Part shown: in pieces, positions 1 through 11,175 of the stretch | How the letters are laid out: each line of letters opens with the position of its first letter | Numbering within the stretch: the stretch's first letter is position 1 | Source of the DNA: Rhabdophis nuchalis | Lineage: Eukaryota; Chordata; Lepidosauria; Squamata; Natricidae | Assembly (NCBI GenBank): GCA_039707465.1 | Contig: CM077643.1 | Coordinates: 240,658,230 to 240,722,229, forward strand | DNA: 64,000 nucleotides | Direction of reading: 5' to 3' | Position numbers and translations under genes: made by a program | Notes under the pieces: model-generated | What the model saw: the letters and a program-made list of their open reading frames with translations, nothing else | Told to the model about the DNA's origin: nothing | Databases searched by the model: none

Positions 1-212
1 AGAGAAAGTTCAAATGTATTGATCCCTTCCTTAGTAAAGTGCAACTAAGAGTTCTCATCAACCTTAGGCAACCTTACTCCAGGTTTCTTCTAAATAGATA
101 TTATTCTTAACTTGCTATACCCGGCCACGCGTTGCTGTGGCCCAGTCTGGTTAAATGGCCAACCAATCTGTGTATAGATCTATACCTGCACACATACACA
201 CAACCACCATAT

Positions 213-798
213 AACCCCCAACCTACCTACCTACTGTATTTCCCCCTCTCTATCCCTCTACCTACCTACTGTATTTCTCCCTCCCTCTCTATTCCCCTAC
301 CTACCTACCTACTGTATTTCTCGCTATCTATCTATCTATACACCTACCTACCTACCTACCTACCTACCTACCTACTGTATTTCTCCCTCTCTATCTATCC
401 CCCTATCTACCTATCTGCCTACCTACTGTATTTCTCCCTCTCTATCTATCCCTCTACCTACCTACCTACTGTATTTCTCCCAATCTATCTATTCCCCTAC
501 CTACCTACCTACCTACTGTATTTCTCTCTATCTATCTATCCCCCTACCTACCTACCCACCTACCTACCTACCTACCTACTATATTTCTTCCTTTCTCCCC
601 CTACCTACCTACCTACCTACTATATTTCTTCCTTTCTCCCCCTACCTACCTACTGTATTTCTCCCTCTCTATCTATCACCCTACCTACCTACATACATAC
701 CTACCTACCTACCTAGTGTGTTTCTCCCTATCTATCCACCTACCTACCTACCTTATTTCTCCCTCTCTATCTATCCCTCTATCTACCTACCTACTGTA
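213..798. repeat. CTAC/CTAT minisatellite with TGTATTTCTCCC spacer
   Basis: About a dozen units of 35-55 bp. Each has a TGTATTTCTCCC core followed by CTATCTATCC and a variable run of CTAC tetramers. Nested variation (tetramer number inside a longer unit) makes it a higher-order minisatellite. A 194-codon open frame crosses it, but that is only the repeat read as a Leu-Pro-Thr-Tyr periodic peptide and is not a gene. A remnant of the same unit (CTGTATTTTTCCCTCTC) reappears at about 1510 beyond the CR1 insertion. Confidence 0.85.
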
Positions 799-1508
799 AT
801 ACAATAATACAATAGCAGAGTTGAAAGGGACCTTGGAGGTCATCTAGTCCAACTCCCTGCCTAAGCAGGAAGCCCTATACCCATGATGGAGAACCTATGG
901 CACGGGTGCCACAGGTGGCACACGGAACCATTTCTTAGGCCATGCGAGGCATTGCCCTTTCAGCTTCAGTGTGTATGGGTGCCCTAGCCAGCTGATTTAG
1001 GCCTTCTTTTGAGGCCATTTTTTGCCCTCTGGAGGTGGGGGAAGGCTGTTTTCACCCTCCCCAGGCTCCTATAAAGCCTCTGGAGCCTGGGGATGACGTA
1101 AAAAGCATGCCAAATGCAGGGGGTCATGCACATAGCATTATGGATGTGGCACACCTGTGCACATCGCCCCTGCACTCCCCCTGCTTTGGGCACGCGAGTC
1201 AAGAAAGGTTAGCCATCACTGCCCTATACCATTTCAGACAAATGGCTATCCAACATCTTCTTGAAGACTTGCAGTGTTGGGGCATTCACAACTTCTGGAG
1301 GCAAGCTGTTCCACAGGTTAATTGTTTTAACTGTCAGGAAATTTCTCCTCAGTTCTAAGTTGCTTCTCTCCTTGATTAGTTTCCACCCATTGCTTCTTGT
1401 TCTGCCCTCAGGTGCTTTGGAGAATAGCTTGACTTCCTCTTCTTTGTGGCAACCCCTGAGATATTGGAAGGCTGCTATCCTGTCTCCCCTGGTCCCTCTT
1501 TTATTAAA
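799..1508 (-). mobile_element. CR1-like LINE, 3' end fragment
   Basis: Reading the plus strand, AGCAGAGTTG, GGGACCTTGGAGGTCATC and AGTCCAACTCCCTGC are the reverse complement of the well-known CR1 3' end. Downstream text (GGCATTCACAACTTCTGG, CAGTTCTAAGTTGC) continues the same family. The copy is 5' truncated, carries no intact frame, and is split by the hAT insertion at 881-1221. It is inserted in the minisatellite, which shows CTGTA on both sides. Confidence 0.85.
881..1221. mobile_element. hAT MITE (GATGGCGAACC-type ends) with 8-bp TSD
   Basis: The terminal inverted repeats are CCATGATGG at the left and CCATCACTG at the right. Perfect 8-bp flanks CCCTATAC lie at 873-880 and 1222-1229. An 8-bp duplication with CAGTGATGG-like ends is the hAT signature. 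Length is 341 bp and there is no transposase. The internal GCCACAGGTGGCAC block matches the element at 19936-20308. It is inserted inside the CR1 fragment, so it is younger than the CR1. Confidence 0.9.
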
Positions 1509-2085
1509 CTGTATTTTTCCCTCTCTCTCTCTCTATGGGCTACCTGGGAGTTTGCTATCCCAGTACCTTTTTGGTCTTAAGAGGCTTCCATACATGGCTG
1601 AGGAAATGACTGTTGGTGGGAGGAGTTACAGGGAGGTGAAAACCTGATCAGTGGGTACATTTTACATTTGTGTACCTTGCACATGACACACATGTGCTAG
1701 GCACAAAATGAGTATGTATTCTATTATCAGAAGTCCTTGTGAACATTGTGTGAAAGTTTGGTGTAAATCGGTGCAGTAGTTTTTGAGATTAGTGGATTCG
1801 TACAAACTATTTTACATTTTTATTTATATAGATTAAATATCCATTCATTTTATGTGGCCACTATCTCAAATTCCTTCTTTTGGACTATCTCCCATGATGG
1901 GAGAGCCTACATTCTCCTTTGTGTCTAGATAACTCTATTAATAAGACTGTGCTAATTTAATCTGGTGAGCACTTGTATTCATTTGTTGATGCCAGTATAT
2001 GGTTCAGATGTGTTTTTATTTTATTTGCTATAAATGTTCTGCTATGGTCTATGAGTGTACATAAGAAATCTATGATTGACTAACT

Positions 2086-2806
2086 CAGTGATGGCAAACA
2101 CATGACAAGTGTAACAAAGGTGACACATATGTTTTGAGCGACATGCCAACATTTCACTCAAATTCGCTCATTCAAAATTGACTCATCCTTCCATCCTTCC
2201 GAGGTGGATAAAATGAGGATGCAGATTGTTGGGGGCAAGAGGCTGACTCTGTAAACTGCTTAAAGAGGGCTATAAAGCACTGTAAAGCAGTATATAAGTC
2301 TAGGTGCTATTGCTATTGCTATTCCCCAACAGTATTCTCAAATGCAAGAGGCAGAGTTGCATGCAACGGCCATACTCTCCAAAACTTGCACAAAAAGAAC
2401 AAGATGTGCTTTTCTGCAATTTTCAGATTCTGCAGAGCCGTGGAAGACTATTCTTTGAAGCCATTTCAAAAATGAAGGCTTTGTGCAATCTGGAGCAACC
2501 TCAAGCCTGTCAATAGACAGAGAACACCGCATAAAAGTAAGCAGCGCATGATAGATCCTGGGGACTGTCACGCTTTGATGAACAGCATGAGGTGACCTTT
2601 TTGACTGTCATCAGTGGCACTAGGGTTGAAGTTAAGGCTCAGTCTTCTACTTCTAGTGAGTTCTGAGTATCGCTGTTCAAGGTGGCTTTGACTTTTTGTA
2701 GGGGGGAGTTCCTCTTTTGTTTGGGAAGGGGTAACATGCCACCAGAGTGTAGTTAGGCATTTTCTGAATTTCTGACATGCCCAGCCAAAAAGGTTTGCCA
2801 TCACTG
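2086..2806. mobile_element. hAT non-autonomous element, 721 bp, with perfect TSD
   Basis: The ends are CAGTGATGGCAAAC at the left and GTTTGCCATCACTG at the right, a perfect 14-bp inverted repeat. Both sides are flanked by GACTAACT (2078-2085 and 2807-2814). No transposase frame is visible. A tRNA-SINE 3' part lies inside (about 2177-2323). The ends are the same type as those at 881, 19936 and 45959, but the interior is different. Confidence 0.9.
2177..2323 (+). mobile_element. tRNA-derived squamate SINE, 3' part
   Basis: It contains TTGACTCATCCTTCCATCC, ATTGTTGGGGGCA, AGAGGGCTATAAAGCACTG and a GCTATTGCTATT tail. This is the 3' body of the same SINE that is nearly full length at 27822-28050. 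The tRNA-related head is missing. It lies inside the hAT element. Confidence 0.75.
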
Positions 2807-2963
2807 GACTAACTGCACCTCATTGACTGTCCTTAACCTGACACTTTTAGATTTGCTTGTGAGAACATTAATAGCAGGCTGCAATCTCCGGTATATTCAA
2901 AAAATTGTTCTGATTCAGATAACTGCCCTTCTGCTTATTATTCTTGGAACAGGGTGAAAAGTG

Positions 2964-3539
<576 letters not shown>

Positions 3540-3899
3540 CAGTGGTAGGATTCAAATAATTTAACAACTGGTTCTCTGGTCTAATGACCAGCTGGTTAGG
3601 TGTGGCTCTGTGGTCATGTGACCGTGTGGGCGTGGACAACTCAATGTCACTCACGTCAATGGGCGCTTCCCTTAGCTGTTACAATGTAATAAGTGTTAAT
3701 TGGAGACGCAGTTTCTGTAAGCAGGGCAATAAAGATTAGGCTAGAAACAACACCAGAATGTTCCCTTCCTGCCTTCTTTACAGGATTAGTGCTGTGAAGT
3801 GGAAAAAACCAAAATGTGATTTCTTCCAACAACCGGTTCTCTGGACTGCTTAGAAAGTTAACAACCGAATAAATGAGAACTGGCTGAATCCCAAGACTG
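3540..3899. mobile_element. hAT MITE (CAGTGGTGGGATTCA-type ends)
   Basis: The left end is CAGTGGTAGGATTCAAA and the right end is TGAATCCCAAGACTG. The flanks GCCTTGAT (3532-3539) and TCCTTGAT (3900-3907) agree at 7 of 8 positions. The internal AACTGGTTCTCTGG block is repeated near the other end as AACCGGTTCTCTGG. The same end type recurs at 30064, 55560, 61771 and 62190. Confidence 0.85.
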
Positions 3900-3907
3900 T
3901 CCTTGAT

Positions 3908-5297
3908 GTCCACATACTCCAACAGCTAGATTTATTGGCTTTCAGGATTACTGTCAGGCTGAAAAATAGTTCCAATTTGAGGTTAGATGTTTTTAACAGA
4001 TTTTTTTTCCAAATGGAACTGCTCTTCAGTGAGTTAGAAGAAATGGAAGACCACATTCTTTATGAATTGTAGTTATTTTCTTGTTACAATCTTTGCTATA
4101 TCGCGAAAGTAGGCCTCCCTGTTCACCACCTCTTCGTAAAACGAATGCCACTTCTCCCTCACACTCAGAGTTGTTTCTTGAGCTGCCCTCCATCAGTTCT
4201 GGACCCATATAAAAATATTTTTTCAGCACAATCCTAAATTTAACCAGCTTAAAAATGCATCAAGAACAATGAATAGCATAATGTAGCATCAAAAGGCAGC
4301 CAAAATATTATTAGAACAACTCATCAATTCTCTGGTGGCCTTGGGAAATTCTTTGATTATTCTTTTCCTTGAAATTTGATATGTAGCACTCTCCTATGAA
4401 TAGGTATCCATTAATCTAATGAACTAGTTTCTAAAGGAAAAAATTTAGTTCGCGCTGATCTGAGCTCCAGGTTGCATCATCATGTAATTCCATTATTTCT
4501 ACCTTCCCCTCAATTCCAACAGCTTTTTCCATCCTCCAAAGTGGCAGCTCAACACAGCTGCAGCCCAATATTCTCTCTGATCCCTTTCCAGATTTTCTAA
4601 GTGATTTAAATGTTGCTAATGAAGGTATTTAGCTTTAGCTGTCTTGACTTTTCCAAGTGACATAAACCTGCATTCTGGTTCTTTCTACAGCCAGTTCACC
4701 TCTAAAGGCCAACCAGGCATACTATTCAGTCTTAATGACTGCAATGAATGCATTATTGTTTTTTTGGGGGGGATTTGTTGAGGTATTTCGGCAACTATTT
4801 AACATTGGTTTTGGCTCAGCCTCACGCACAGACTACTGTAAGAGTAGTAGGAACATTGATTCTTCCTTGTAGGTGAAACACAACTGCCATCAATCTTAAC
4901 TGTTATAGCCAATGGCCCTGGCAGATAGGAAGTTTGGTGCAACATCCATAGGGCCATCAGCTTTTCATTGCTATGGTTCATGTTGACTGTGAATGGTGGA
5001 ATCTGTAGCCCAATGACATCATGTGTCCAAAGTTAGTTATGTTGGAAGACAGATCCATAAGTACAGCATCTCTCTGGAATCAAGAAGAGGCTTTTAGTAC
5101 TATGACAAAATCTGTCCTGGATCCCCCCCCCCCGCCCCCCCAGTAAATGGATTTTTAAAAAATTGAGTATGAACTTCAGGGAGGCTTGTTTTGATAGTAT
5201 TTCTGGCATTTCCTATCATTCAGAAATGGCAGAGGAGGGTTGGTATTTCTTTTTCACTCCCTTACTGCTTCCAGGTCAAAAAACCTTGTCAGAGATT
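3908..5297. other. No recognised feature
   Basis: This is unassigned DNA with a poly-C run at about 5124-5141. The short open frames here show no recognisable domain, and I do not call them genes. Confidence 0.5.
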
Positions 5298-5768
5298 TTT
5301 ATTTATTTATTTATATAACCGCACCCTCTCCCCGAAGGGACCCGGGGCGGTGCACAGGAAGTTAAAACAAACAATACAAAATATAAATAATTAAAATCGA
5401 ATTAAATAGGTTATCCCTGTGCTAAAATTTAGAAAGTTAAAACATAATCCATTTAAAAACCCAATTAAAACAATTTATAATACAGACTGAAGGCTAGGTA
5501 AATAACTTAGGCCAAACCAGCCTGATGGAACAAAAGTGTCTTTAATTTCTGGCGGAAGGTGCGGAGGTCCATGGTTGTTCTGAGGTTGGGGGGTAGGTCG
5601 TTCCAGAGGGTTGGGCCCACCACAGAGAAGGCCCTTCCCCTGGGCGTCGCCCGCTGGCATTGCCTGGTGGACGGCACCCGGAGAAGTCCCTCTCTGTGGG
5701 AGCGAATCGGCTGCAGGGATGTATGAGGTAGGATGCGGTCTCGCAGGTAGCTTGGTCCCGTGCCATGC
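5298..5768 (-). mobile_element. L2-like LINE 3' end with ORF2 C-terminus remnant
   Basis: On the minus strand a frame (about 5510-5770) ends in the L2/CR1-clade ORF2 C-terminus, with GRAFSVVGPTLWNDLPP followed by a Phe/Leu-rich end. The 3' UTR carries the CCCCGAAGGGACCCGGGGCGG hairpin region and finishes in an ATTTATTT tail (plus-strand 5298). The copy is 5' truncated. Four other copies in the window share this structure. Confidence 0.8.
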
Positions 5769-6184
5769 CAGAGATGCCTTGTTCGGACTTCCAGAACCTC
5801 CGGTAGGCCCATTTCCCCCCTTCCACACAGGCTCTGCACTTAGCTGGCATGATGAACAAGCTGTGTGGAGACTTCTTTAAGGGGAGGGGTGGAAGGAGAG
5901 GAGAGAGGTAGGCATGGCCAGCCAGGGATGGCATTTGGAGGTTCACCTAACTGGGCAGAATCCTAGCTAGAGGATCACCCAAACCTGTGCCAGCCCCCAG
6001 CAGCCTACCCCTGGTTTTGGCACTGCCTTCTTCCAGTTGGGTTATCAGTTTCCCAGCCTTTGCTGTAGCCCTGGTATTTCCTGATAGCTCATAGGTCCAG
6101 GTCTACTTAGCCTCCCAGATCAGACAAAAGAGAGAGTTGTTGCCAGTTCTTTGGGCACCTAATTATGTAAGTTCAAATGGAATA
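5769..6184. other. No recognised feature
   Basis: Unassigned DNA. The frame that runs into the neighbouring LINE from here shows no domain of its own. Confidence 0.45.
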
Positions 6185-6639
6185 TGGGTGGTCTTTGATT
6201 TACAACCATTTGTTTAATGGGCTACTCGAAATTACAACAGCACTGACTTGTTGTATTGTAAAAATCAATAAAAAAAATTTATTCAAAAAAAAAAGCAGCA
6301 CTGACTTATGATCGGTCCTCACACTTATGACTGTTGCAGCATCCCCACAGTCAAGTGATCATAATTTGAATGCTTGGCAACTGGCATGCATTTTCAACAG
6401 TTGCAGCATCCCGGAGTCACATGACCACCATTTACAACCTTCTCAGTTGGCTTCCGATGAGCAAGGTTGGTGGGGGGATTTGCTTAATGATCGTTCTGGT
6501 TCATTTAATAACTTTCAGTGATTTGCTTTAACAATTGTGGCAAAAAATTTTTTCGTAAAATTGGGTGTGGCTCGATAACTGCTTTGCTGAGCTGTGGCAA
6601 ATCTAGTCCCAATTTTGGTTGTAAGCCGAGGACTACTTG
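6185..6639. mobile_element. Tc1/mariner-type MITE (AGTAGTCCTCGACTTACAACC family)
   Basis: The left end reads TGGGTGGTCTTTGATTTAC and the right end GTAAGCCGAGGACTACTTG. Both are flanked by TA (6183-6184 and 6640-6641). The family is recognised from the copies at 38808 and 47541. The right half keeps AATTGTGGCAAAAAATT. No transposase is present. A 46-bp L1 tail insertion lies inside at 6250-6295. Confidence 0.8.
6250..6295 (+). mobile_element. Extremely truncated L1-type insertion (46 bp)
   Basis: The segment contains TTGTAAAAATCAATAAAA and ends in an A-run. It is flanked by a perfect 12-bp duplication CAGCACTGACTT (6238-6249 and 6296-6307). The body matches the last nucleotides of the L1/HAL1-like 3' ends at 31005-31046 and 54825-54864 (TTGTAAAACYCAATAAAA). 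This is a dead-on-arrival target-primed insertion that kept only the polyadenylation-proximal end. Confidence 0.8.
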
Positions 6640-6785
6640 TACAAATATGAACTCTAACCAGTTGAATGGTGTTGAGAAAAGTTCTGGAGTCTGTCTGTGT
6701 ACATGTTTGCACTGACCACCTGTCCCATACTACCTGTTCTTCTATAGGTTTATGACTTTATCACAGAAGCTGTCGTAACACTTAG

Positions 6786-7455
6786 TGTTGTGGTCCACCA
6801 GTGGCCCGTGGAGCTGACAGCAGAGTCGGACAGTGAGGAGGTTGGGGAGGAACATGGGCTACTCTTGGAGTCTGGGGAAGGCTTGGACGAGGGCTCTGCA
6901 TCAGAGGCAGAGAAAGGGCCAGGGCCATCTGCGAGTTTTATGCTGCCTCCCGAGTCTCCAGAATGGGACAGCAGCAAGGCAGAGGAACAGGCTCCCCCTG
7001 TTCCCAATGCGCACATGTGCAGAGCTGCCAGAAGGCAAGAACAGCTAAAACAGAAGGGATGACTCAGGAGTGAGGTTTGGAGGTGATTGGCCCCTCCCAT
7101 AGGACATAAAGAGAAACAAAGGCACGTGAGCCTTTGCAGGAAGCAACTTGGTTCATGCTGGTCAGTTTACCTTCTGAAAATACGTTGGGACTCTTTGCTC
7201 TGTGCGGCCTTGCCAAACTAATTGACAATTAAGTCTTTGGCCGTGTTTTCAAAGAAAATAAAGGTGGGTGCTTATCAGCTTTATCCCGAAGGACTTTGGC
7301 AGCCTGCTGTGGAACTCTTTACTACTATTTGGAACCCATTATTTACTGCTATTTGGAACTCATTACGGGCTGTGAATGAATATAATTCACAGCCTTTGAA
7401 ATAAAAATAGGGGTTTTGGATTTAATCACCGTACTGTATCAGGAAGCCTAGGTTA
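6786..7455 (+). mobile_element. Solo LTR, same family as 40789-41437
   Basis: It starts TGTTGTGGTCC and ends near CTAGGTTA. It is alignable along its whole length to the LTR at 40789-41437, sharing CAGAGCTGCCAGAAGGCAAG, GATTGGCCCCTCCCATA, ACATAAAG and AATTCACAGCC, and a polyadenylation-like AATAAAAA near the end. No internal region or second LTR follows. No clean target-site duplication is left at this copy. It could be of Gypsy or endogenous retroviral origin; the LTR alone does not decide. Confidence 0.75.
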
Positions 7456-7831
7456 GAACCCTTATTTCCTCTTTACTAGAGAGTTTACAGAAAGGTTATT
7501 TTCCTATTTACAAGAGCAGTGAAGGTTTACTCCGAGCACTGCAGAAAAAAATCCACAGCCACTGAATTCTAATGACACGATTATTTAAGGAGAGGAATTG
7601 TGAGGCTTATAGCTGCTTAGGACAGATAGTGCTATGTCAGCATATGTTGTTCACCTCCTGTGAAGACAATTTCCTATGACTCATTCAACAAGGATTTTCC
7701 ACTCCCCTCTGGTTTCTCCCCATTATGATTCATGTTAAAGTTTCCATCGAAGTCTGAAAGCATTCAGACTTTTTCTGCAACATACAAAACAATGTGACCC
7801 TCCAGGAAGTAGAAAGTGCATCATATCAAAC

Positions 7832-7966
7832 TGTCTGTGGAGATGCTCAGCCATCCAGATCATGGTTGTCCCAAAGGTGCTTTTTCAAAAGGCGAGTGAA
7901 CTTTGTTTTTTCCTTGAAGACGTTTCGCTTCTCATCCAAGAAGCTTCTTCGATTCTGAAATGAGTT
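7832..7966 (-). mobile_element. Half of a palindromic repeat (GAAGCGAAACGTCTTC family)
   Basis: On the minus strand it reads GATGAGAAGCGAAACGTCTTC-like text followed by GAAAAAGCACCTTTGGGACA. The same module occurs as inverted pairs at 24221-24433 and 51226-51433. The GATGAG..CGAAACGTC stretch resembles the junction region of Penelope-like elements, but no reverse transcriptase is present and the assignment is an inference. Confidence 0.55.
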
Positions 7967-7977
7967 GAATGAACTAT

Positions 7978-8122
7978 TGCCCCCAACAATCTGGATCCTC
8001 ATTTTACTGACCTCCAAAAGACGGAATGCTGAGTCAACCTTGAGCCAGTCAGAATCGAACTCCTGGAGTGAGCAGTGAGTTAGCCCTGCAATACTGCATT
8101 CTAACCATTGCATCACCATGGC
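7978..8122 (-). mobile_element. tRNA-derived squamate SINE, internal part
   Basis: Plus-strand text CAATCTGGATCCTCATTTT, GAGTCAACCTTGAGCC, AATCGAACTCC (B box complement) and GCATCACCATGG is the reverse complement of the SINE at 27822-28050. The TATTGC tail is missing, because the palindromic repeat abuts it. Confidence 0.75.
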
Positions 8123-9473
8123 CCATCAATCAAACCTTAATTAATAGCACCTTCACTCTTCAATATTCAATCAGCATTCAGCTTCCCCCACTGTCCTTTC
8201 CATTATTTCCAACTTTTTTCTCCATTTGGTCAGCATATCACTGCAGTTGTTTCCTTTTGGGGGCGGGGGCTCAGTTTTCTTGTTCTGCATTTTCTGGCAT
8301 TGCTGTTTTCCCATTCTGTATCTTTTCCACTTACTCCATATTGGCCTGCTTTCCTCATTTCCGGCTTCCATTTCATCTTCTCCAAATCCTCCATTCCCAA
8401 CTACAATGTAATCCTATTCCCTGCTGAGTCAAAAGTCAGGATCTCTCAATTCTGGGTGATTTACTCTTCTCAAACAGTAGGACTACAGGCTTAATTCTGT
8501 GTGCAAGCAATCTGAATGCTTTTCAGTCTGGTCCCAAAAGTATATTAAGGCTCCCTTGCTTTAACTTAAATGCTACCTGTTTGCAAAGCCATACTTGTTG
8601 CAGCCTCCAAAAATTTACCAAGTAGTATGTAAATGATGAACGTATTATGGTAATTAAGCGTCTCTGAAATTACATTTTGAATACTGCTAACCGAGTATCA
8701 GATGTAAGATGGAGCTTTAAGTTACTAATATTCTTACATTCTTTTTCTGTTGTGTATAGCCGGGAGCATTATGTTAAGAATTCAGTAATTAAAGCCTGTC
8801 CCATCCCAAAGGAATAAAATCTCTTTTGGGGGCATTTTAAAGAGGCTACTCAAGGGCCAAATTGTAAGCTAATCATCATTGATCCCTACTGTGGTCATCT
8901 GGAAGCAATCGCATGATTCATCTGGAAGGAAGAGACCTCTTTAAATCATGAAAATAACATGTGCTGAATGATTAAAAATAATATTATATGAGGGTGAATA
9001 ATACACACACCAAGGATTATTGTTAGCAACAACAAAAATGTACCATTACATAGGTTTTACAAATAAGAGTTATGGAAGAACATCTCAGTGGTTTATTAGG
9101 CTTTTGGTAAGTATGCTCAAGAAAGAAGCATTTTAATTAATAGTCTGTGTGTGTGAGTGAGAGAGAGAGAAGGGGGGGGGGAGAGGTAGAGAACTATTGT
9201 GTGTACACTATTGCAGAAGGCATAGTGTAATATAGTGTTTTGTTAAATTTTCTCTATTTTGTTAAATAGAAGCTCTGTTCAATTCTACAATCACCCTTTA
9301 TAGCAATGCCTAAACAATATATTCATTCTCGTAGTAAAATCAGGATGGCTTTCAAATGTAATTTTGCTTATCTTTTATCCCCTCTCTCCCTAACAGCTAT
9401 AGGAGGAGTAAGTATTTGAATTGATTAAGACATCTCCATCTGGGCTACTCTAACCCTAACTGCAATAATCACA
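8123..9473. other. No recognised feature, small GA/G run
   Basis: Nothing is recognised apart from a short GT/GA/G-rich microsatellite at about 9147-9186. There are no domain-bearing frames. Confidence 0.5.
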
Positions 9474-9646
9474 ATGAGAGGTTCTCAATGTTCTCTGAGC
9501 TTGGTTGTTTTCTTGAAAACATTTCATTACCTAAACTAGGTAGCATCATCAGTGCTACTAGTTACTAACACTGTTGATATTACCTACTTTGGGTAATGAA
9601 ATAGCTACAAGAAAATAACCAAGGTCAGAGTGCCAAGGATCCCTCA
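9474..9646. repeat. Inverted repeat with hammerhead-like cores
   Basis: Two arms (about 9474-9556 and 9568-9646) are imperfect reverse complements. On the minus strand the left arm reads CTGATGA (9546-9552), then a TACCT/AGGTA hairpin, then GAAA (complement of 9522-9525). The right arm on the plus strand has CTGTTGA (9571-9577), an ATTACC/GGTAAT stem and GAAA (9598-9601). Core-hairpin-GAAA order is that of a hammerhead ribozyme. Stem III is not convincing. The same family is at 35684-35907. Confidence 0.6.
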
Positions 9647-9753
9647 TTTCAACCCTGAGCTACAAATATTCTCCTTTATTAATAATCACAATAAAATGAC
9701 AAGAGAATGTGCGTTTACAAAGATACAATGATGTGTACTTACAACAAGCATTT

Positions 9754-11175
9754 AGAATAGGAGAGAATAGAATAGAATAGAATAGAATAGAATTCTTTAT
9801 TGGCCAAGTGTGATTGGACACACAAGGAATTTGTCTGGTGCATATGCTCTCAGTGTACATAAGGAGAATAAAAAGACATTCACCAAGAATAAAAAGATAC
9901 AACACTTAGTGATTGTCAAGGTTACCAATAAGCTTTCAAATCGTACTAGGAAAAAAATTAAAACAATATAAATTGAAATAATAATAGGGAAATTAAAAAC
10001 AAATTACAACAAACAAAGTACAAGGTTAAAATCAAATTAAACTTACCCTGCGCTAAAAACTTCTATAAAAATAAAACTATCCCTAAAAAACCCCTTAATA
10101 ATTTAAAATTAAAATTAAAATTACCCTAGGCCAGCCAAACGGAAGAAGTGAGTTTTTAATAGCTGTCGGAAGGAGCGAAGGTCCGTGGTTGTTCTGATTT
10201 CGGGGGGAAGGTCGTTCCAGAGGGTCGGGCCCACCACAGAGAAGGCCCTTCCCCTGAGCGTCGCCCGCTGGCACAGCCTAGTGGACGGCACCCAGAGAAG
10301 TCCCTCTCTGTGGGAGCGAATCGGCCGCAGGGATGTATGAGGCAGAATGCGATCCCGCAGATAGCTAGGTCCCGTGCCATGGAGCGCTTTAAAGATGGCA
10401 ACTAACACCTTGAAGCGCAGCCGAAAGACGACAGGTAGCCAGTGCAGCTCGCGCAGGAGCGGTGTTACATGGGAGAACCTAGAGGCTCCCATAACTACCC
10501 GCGCGGCTGCATTCTGGACTAGCTGAAACCTTTGGGTGCACCTCAAGGGGAGCCCCATGTAGAGAGCATTGCAGTAGTCCAGTTGGGATGTCACGAGGGC
10601 ATGAGTGACTGTGCAAAGGGCACCCCGATCCAATAGGGGACGCAACTGGCGGACCAGGCGAACCTGGTAAAGCGCCCTCCTGGCCACGGCTCTCACTTGA
10701 TCTTCCATGGACAGCCGGGCATCGAGGAGGATGCCCAAGTTGCGTGCCCCATCCACAGGGGTAAGGTGATCGTCCTTACAAGAAAGATACAAGCAGCATG
10801 GTCATAGTCACAAGTGGGGAGAGATACAGTAGATACTAGGAAGGAATAGAAGAATAATAGTAATACATTCTTGGTAAATTATTGAAAGTGTTATGGGAAT
10901 TAGTTTTAAGCAGAGTGATGGTATTTGGGGGGGAAACTGTCCTTGTGTCTAGTTGTGTTCAGTGCCCTATACTGCCATTTTGAGGGCAGAAGTTGAAACA
11001 ATTTATGTCCAGAATGTGAAGGGACTGTAGATATTTTCACAGCCCTCTTTTTGACTCATGTATACAGGTCCTCAATGGAAGGCAGATTGGAAACAATTGT
11101 TTTTTTCTGCAGTTCTAATTATCTGTTGAAGTCTGTGTCTGTCTTGTTTGGTTGTAGAGATAGTTATGGAGGAAC
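9754..11175 (-). mobile_element. CR1-type snake LINE 3' end with (AATAG)n tail, split by L2
   Basis: A (GAATA)n run at 9754-9790 passes directly into TTCTTTATTGGCCAAGTGTG. The family continues after the L2-like insertion as TCTAGTTGTGTTCAGTGCCC and GGTCCTCAATGGAAGG (about 10800-11170). The element is antisense, so the pentamer is its 3' tail. This matches the known snake CR1 LINE whose 3' tail seeds AATAG/ATAG microsatellites. No intact frame remains. Confidence 0.8.
9980..10792 (-). mobile_element. L2-like LINE, partial ORF2 (223 codons) and 3' UTR
   Basis: The minus-strand frame 10792-10121 has 223 codons without a stop. It covers the end of the RT thumb and the C-terminal domain of an L2/CR1-clade ORF2. 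Recognisable blocks in order are LGILLDARLS, SQLDYCNALYMGLP, VQNAAARVVMGAS, ELHWLPV, GTGPSYLRDR and FSVVGPTLWNDLPPE. It is truncated at the 5' side, with no catalytic RT or endonuclease. It lies inside the CR1 copy, so it is the younger of the two, and it is the longest uninterrupted LINE frame in the window. Confidence 0.85.

Larger units (their letters stand above)
118..1835. mobile_element. Unclassified interspersed element, interrupted
   Basis: The left part (118-212) begins with a TATACCCGGCCACGCG-like head. The right part (about 1510-1835) ends in a stretch about an extended-match tail, TTTATTTATATAGATT. I read these as two ends of one old element because the minisatellite between them resumes on both sides of the CR1 insertion. 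The tail resembles the 3' ends of RTE-like LINEs in other animals, but no coding part is left and I cannot name the family. Orientation and outer limits are inferred. Confidence 0.35.

Noticed and set aside
132..716. 194-codon open frame
   Set aside because: It is the CTAC/CTAT minisatellite read as a periodic Leu-Pro-Thr-Tyr peptide; no start context, no domain.
5475..5946. Several overlapping minus-strand frames of 110-134 codons as host genes
   Set aside because: The recognisable part is an L2-like ORF2 C-terminus; the others are shadows in GC-rich DNA.
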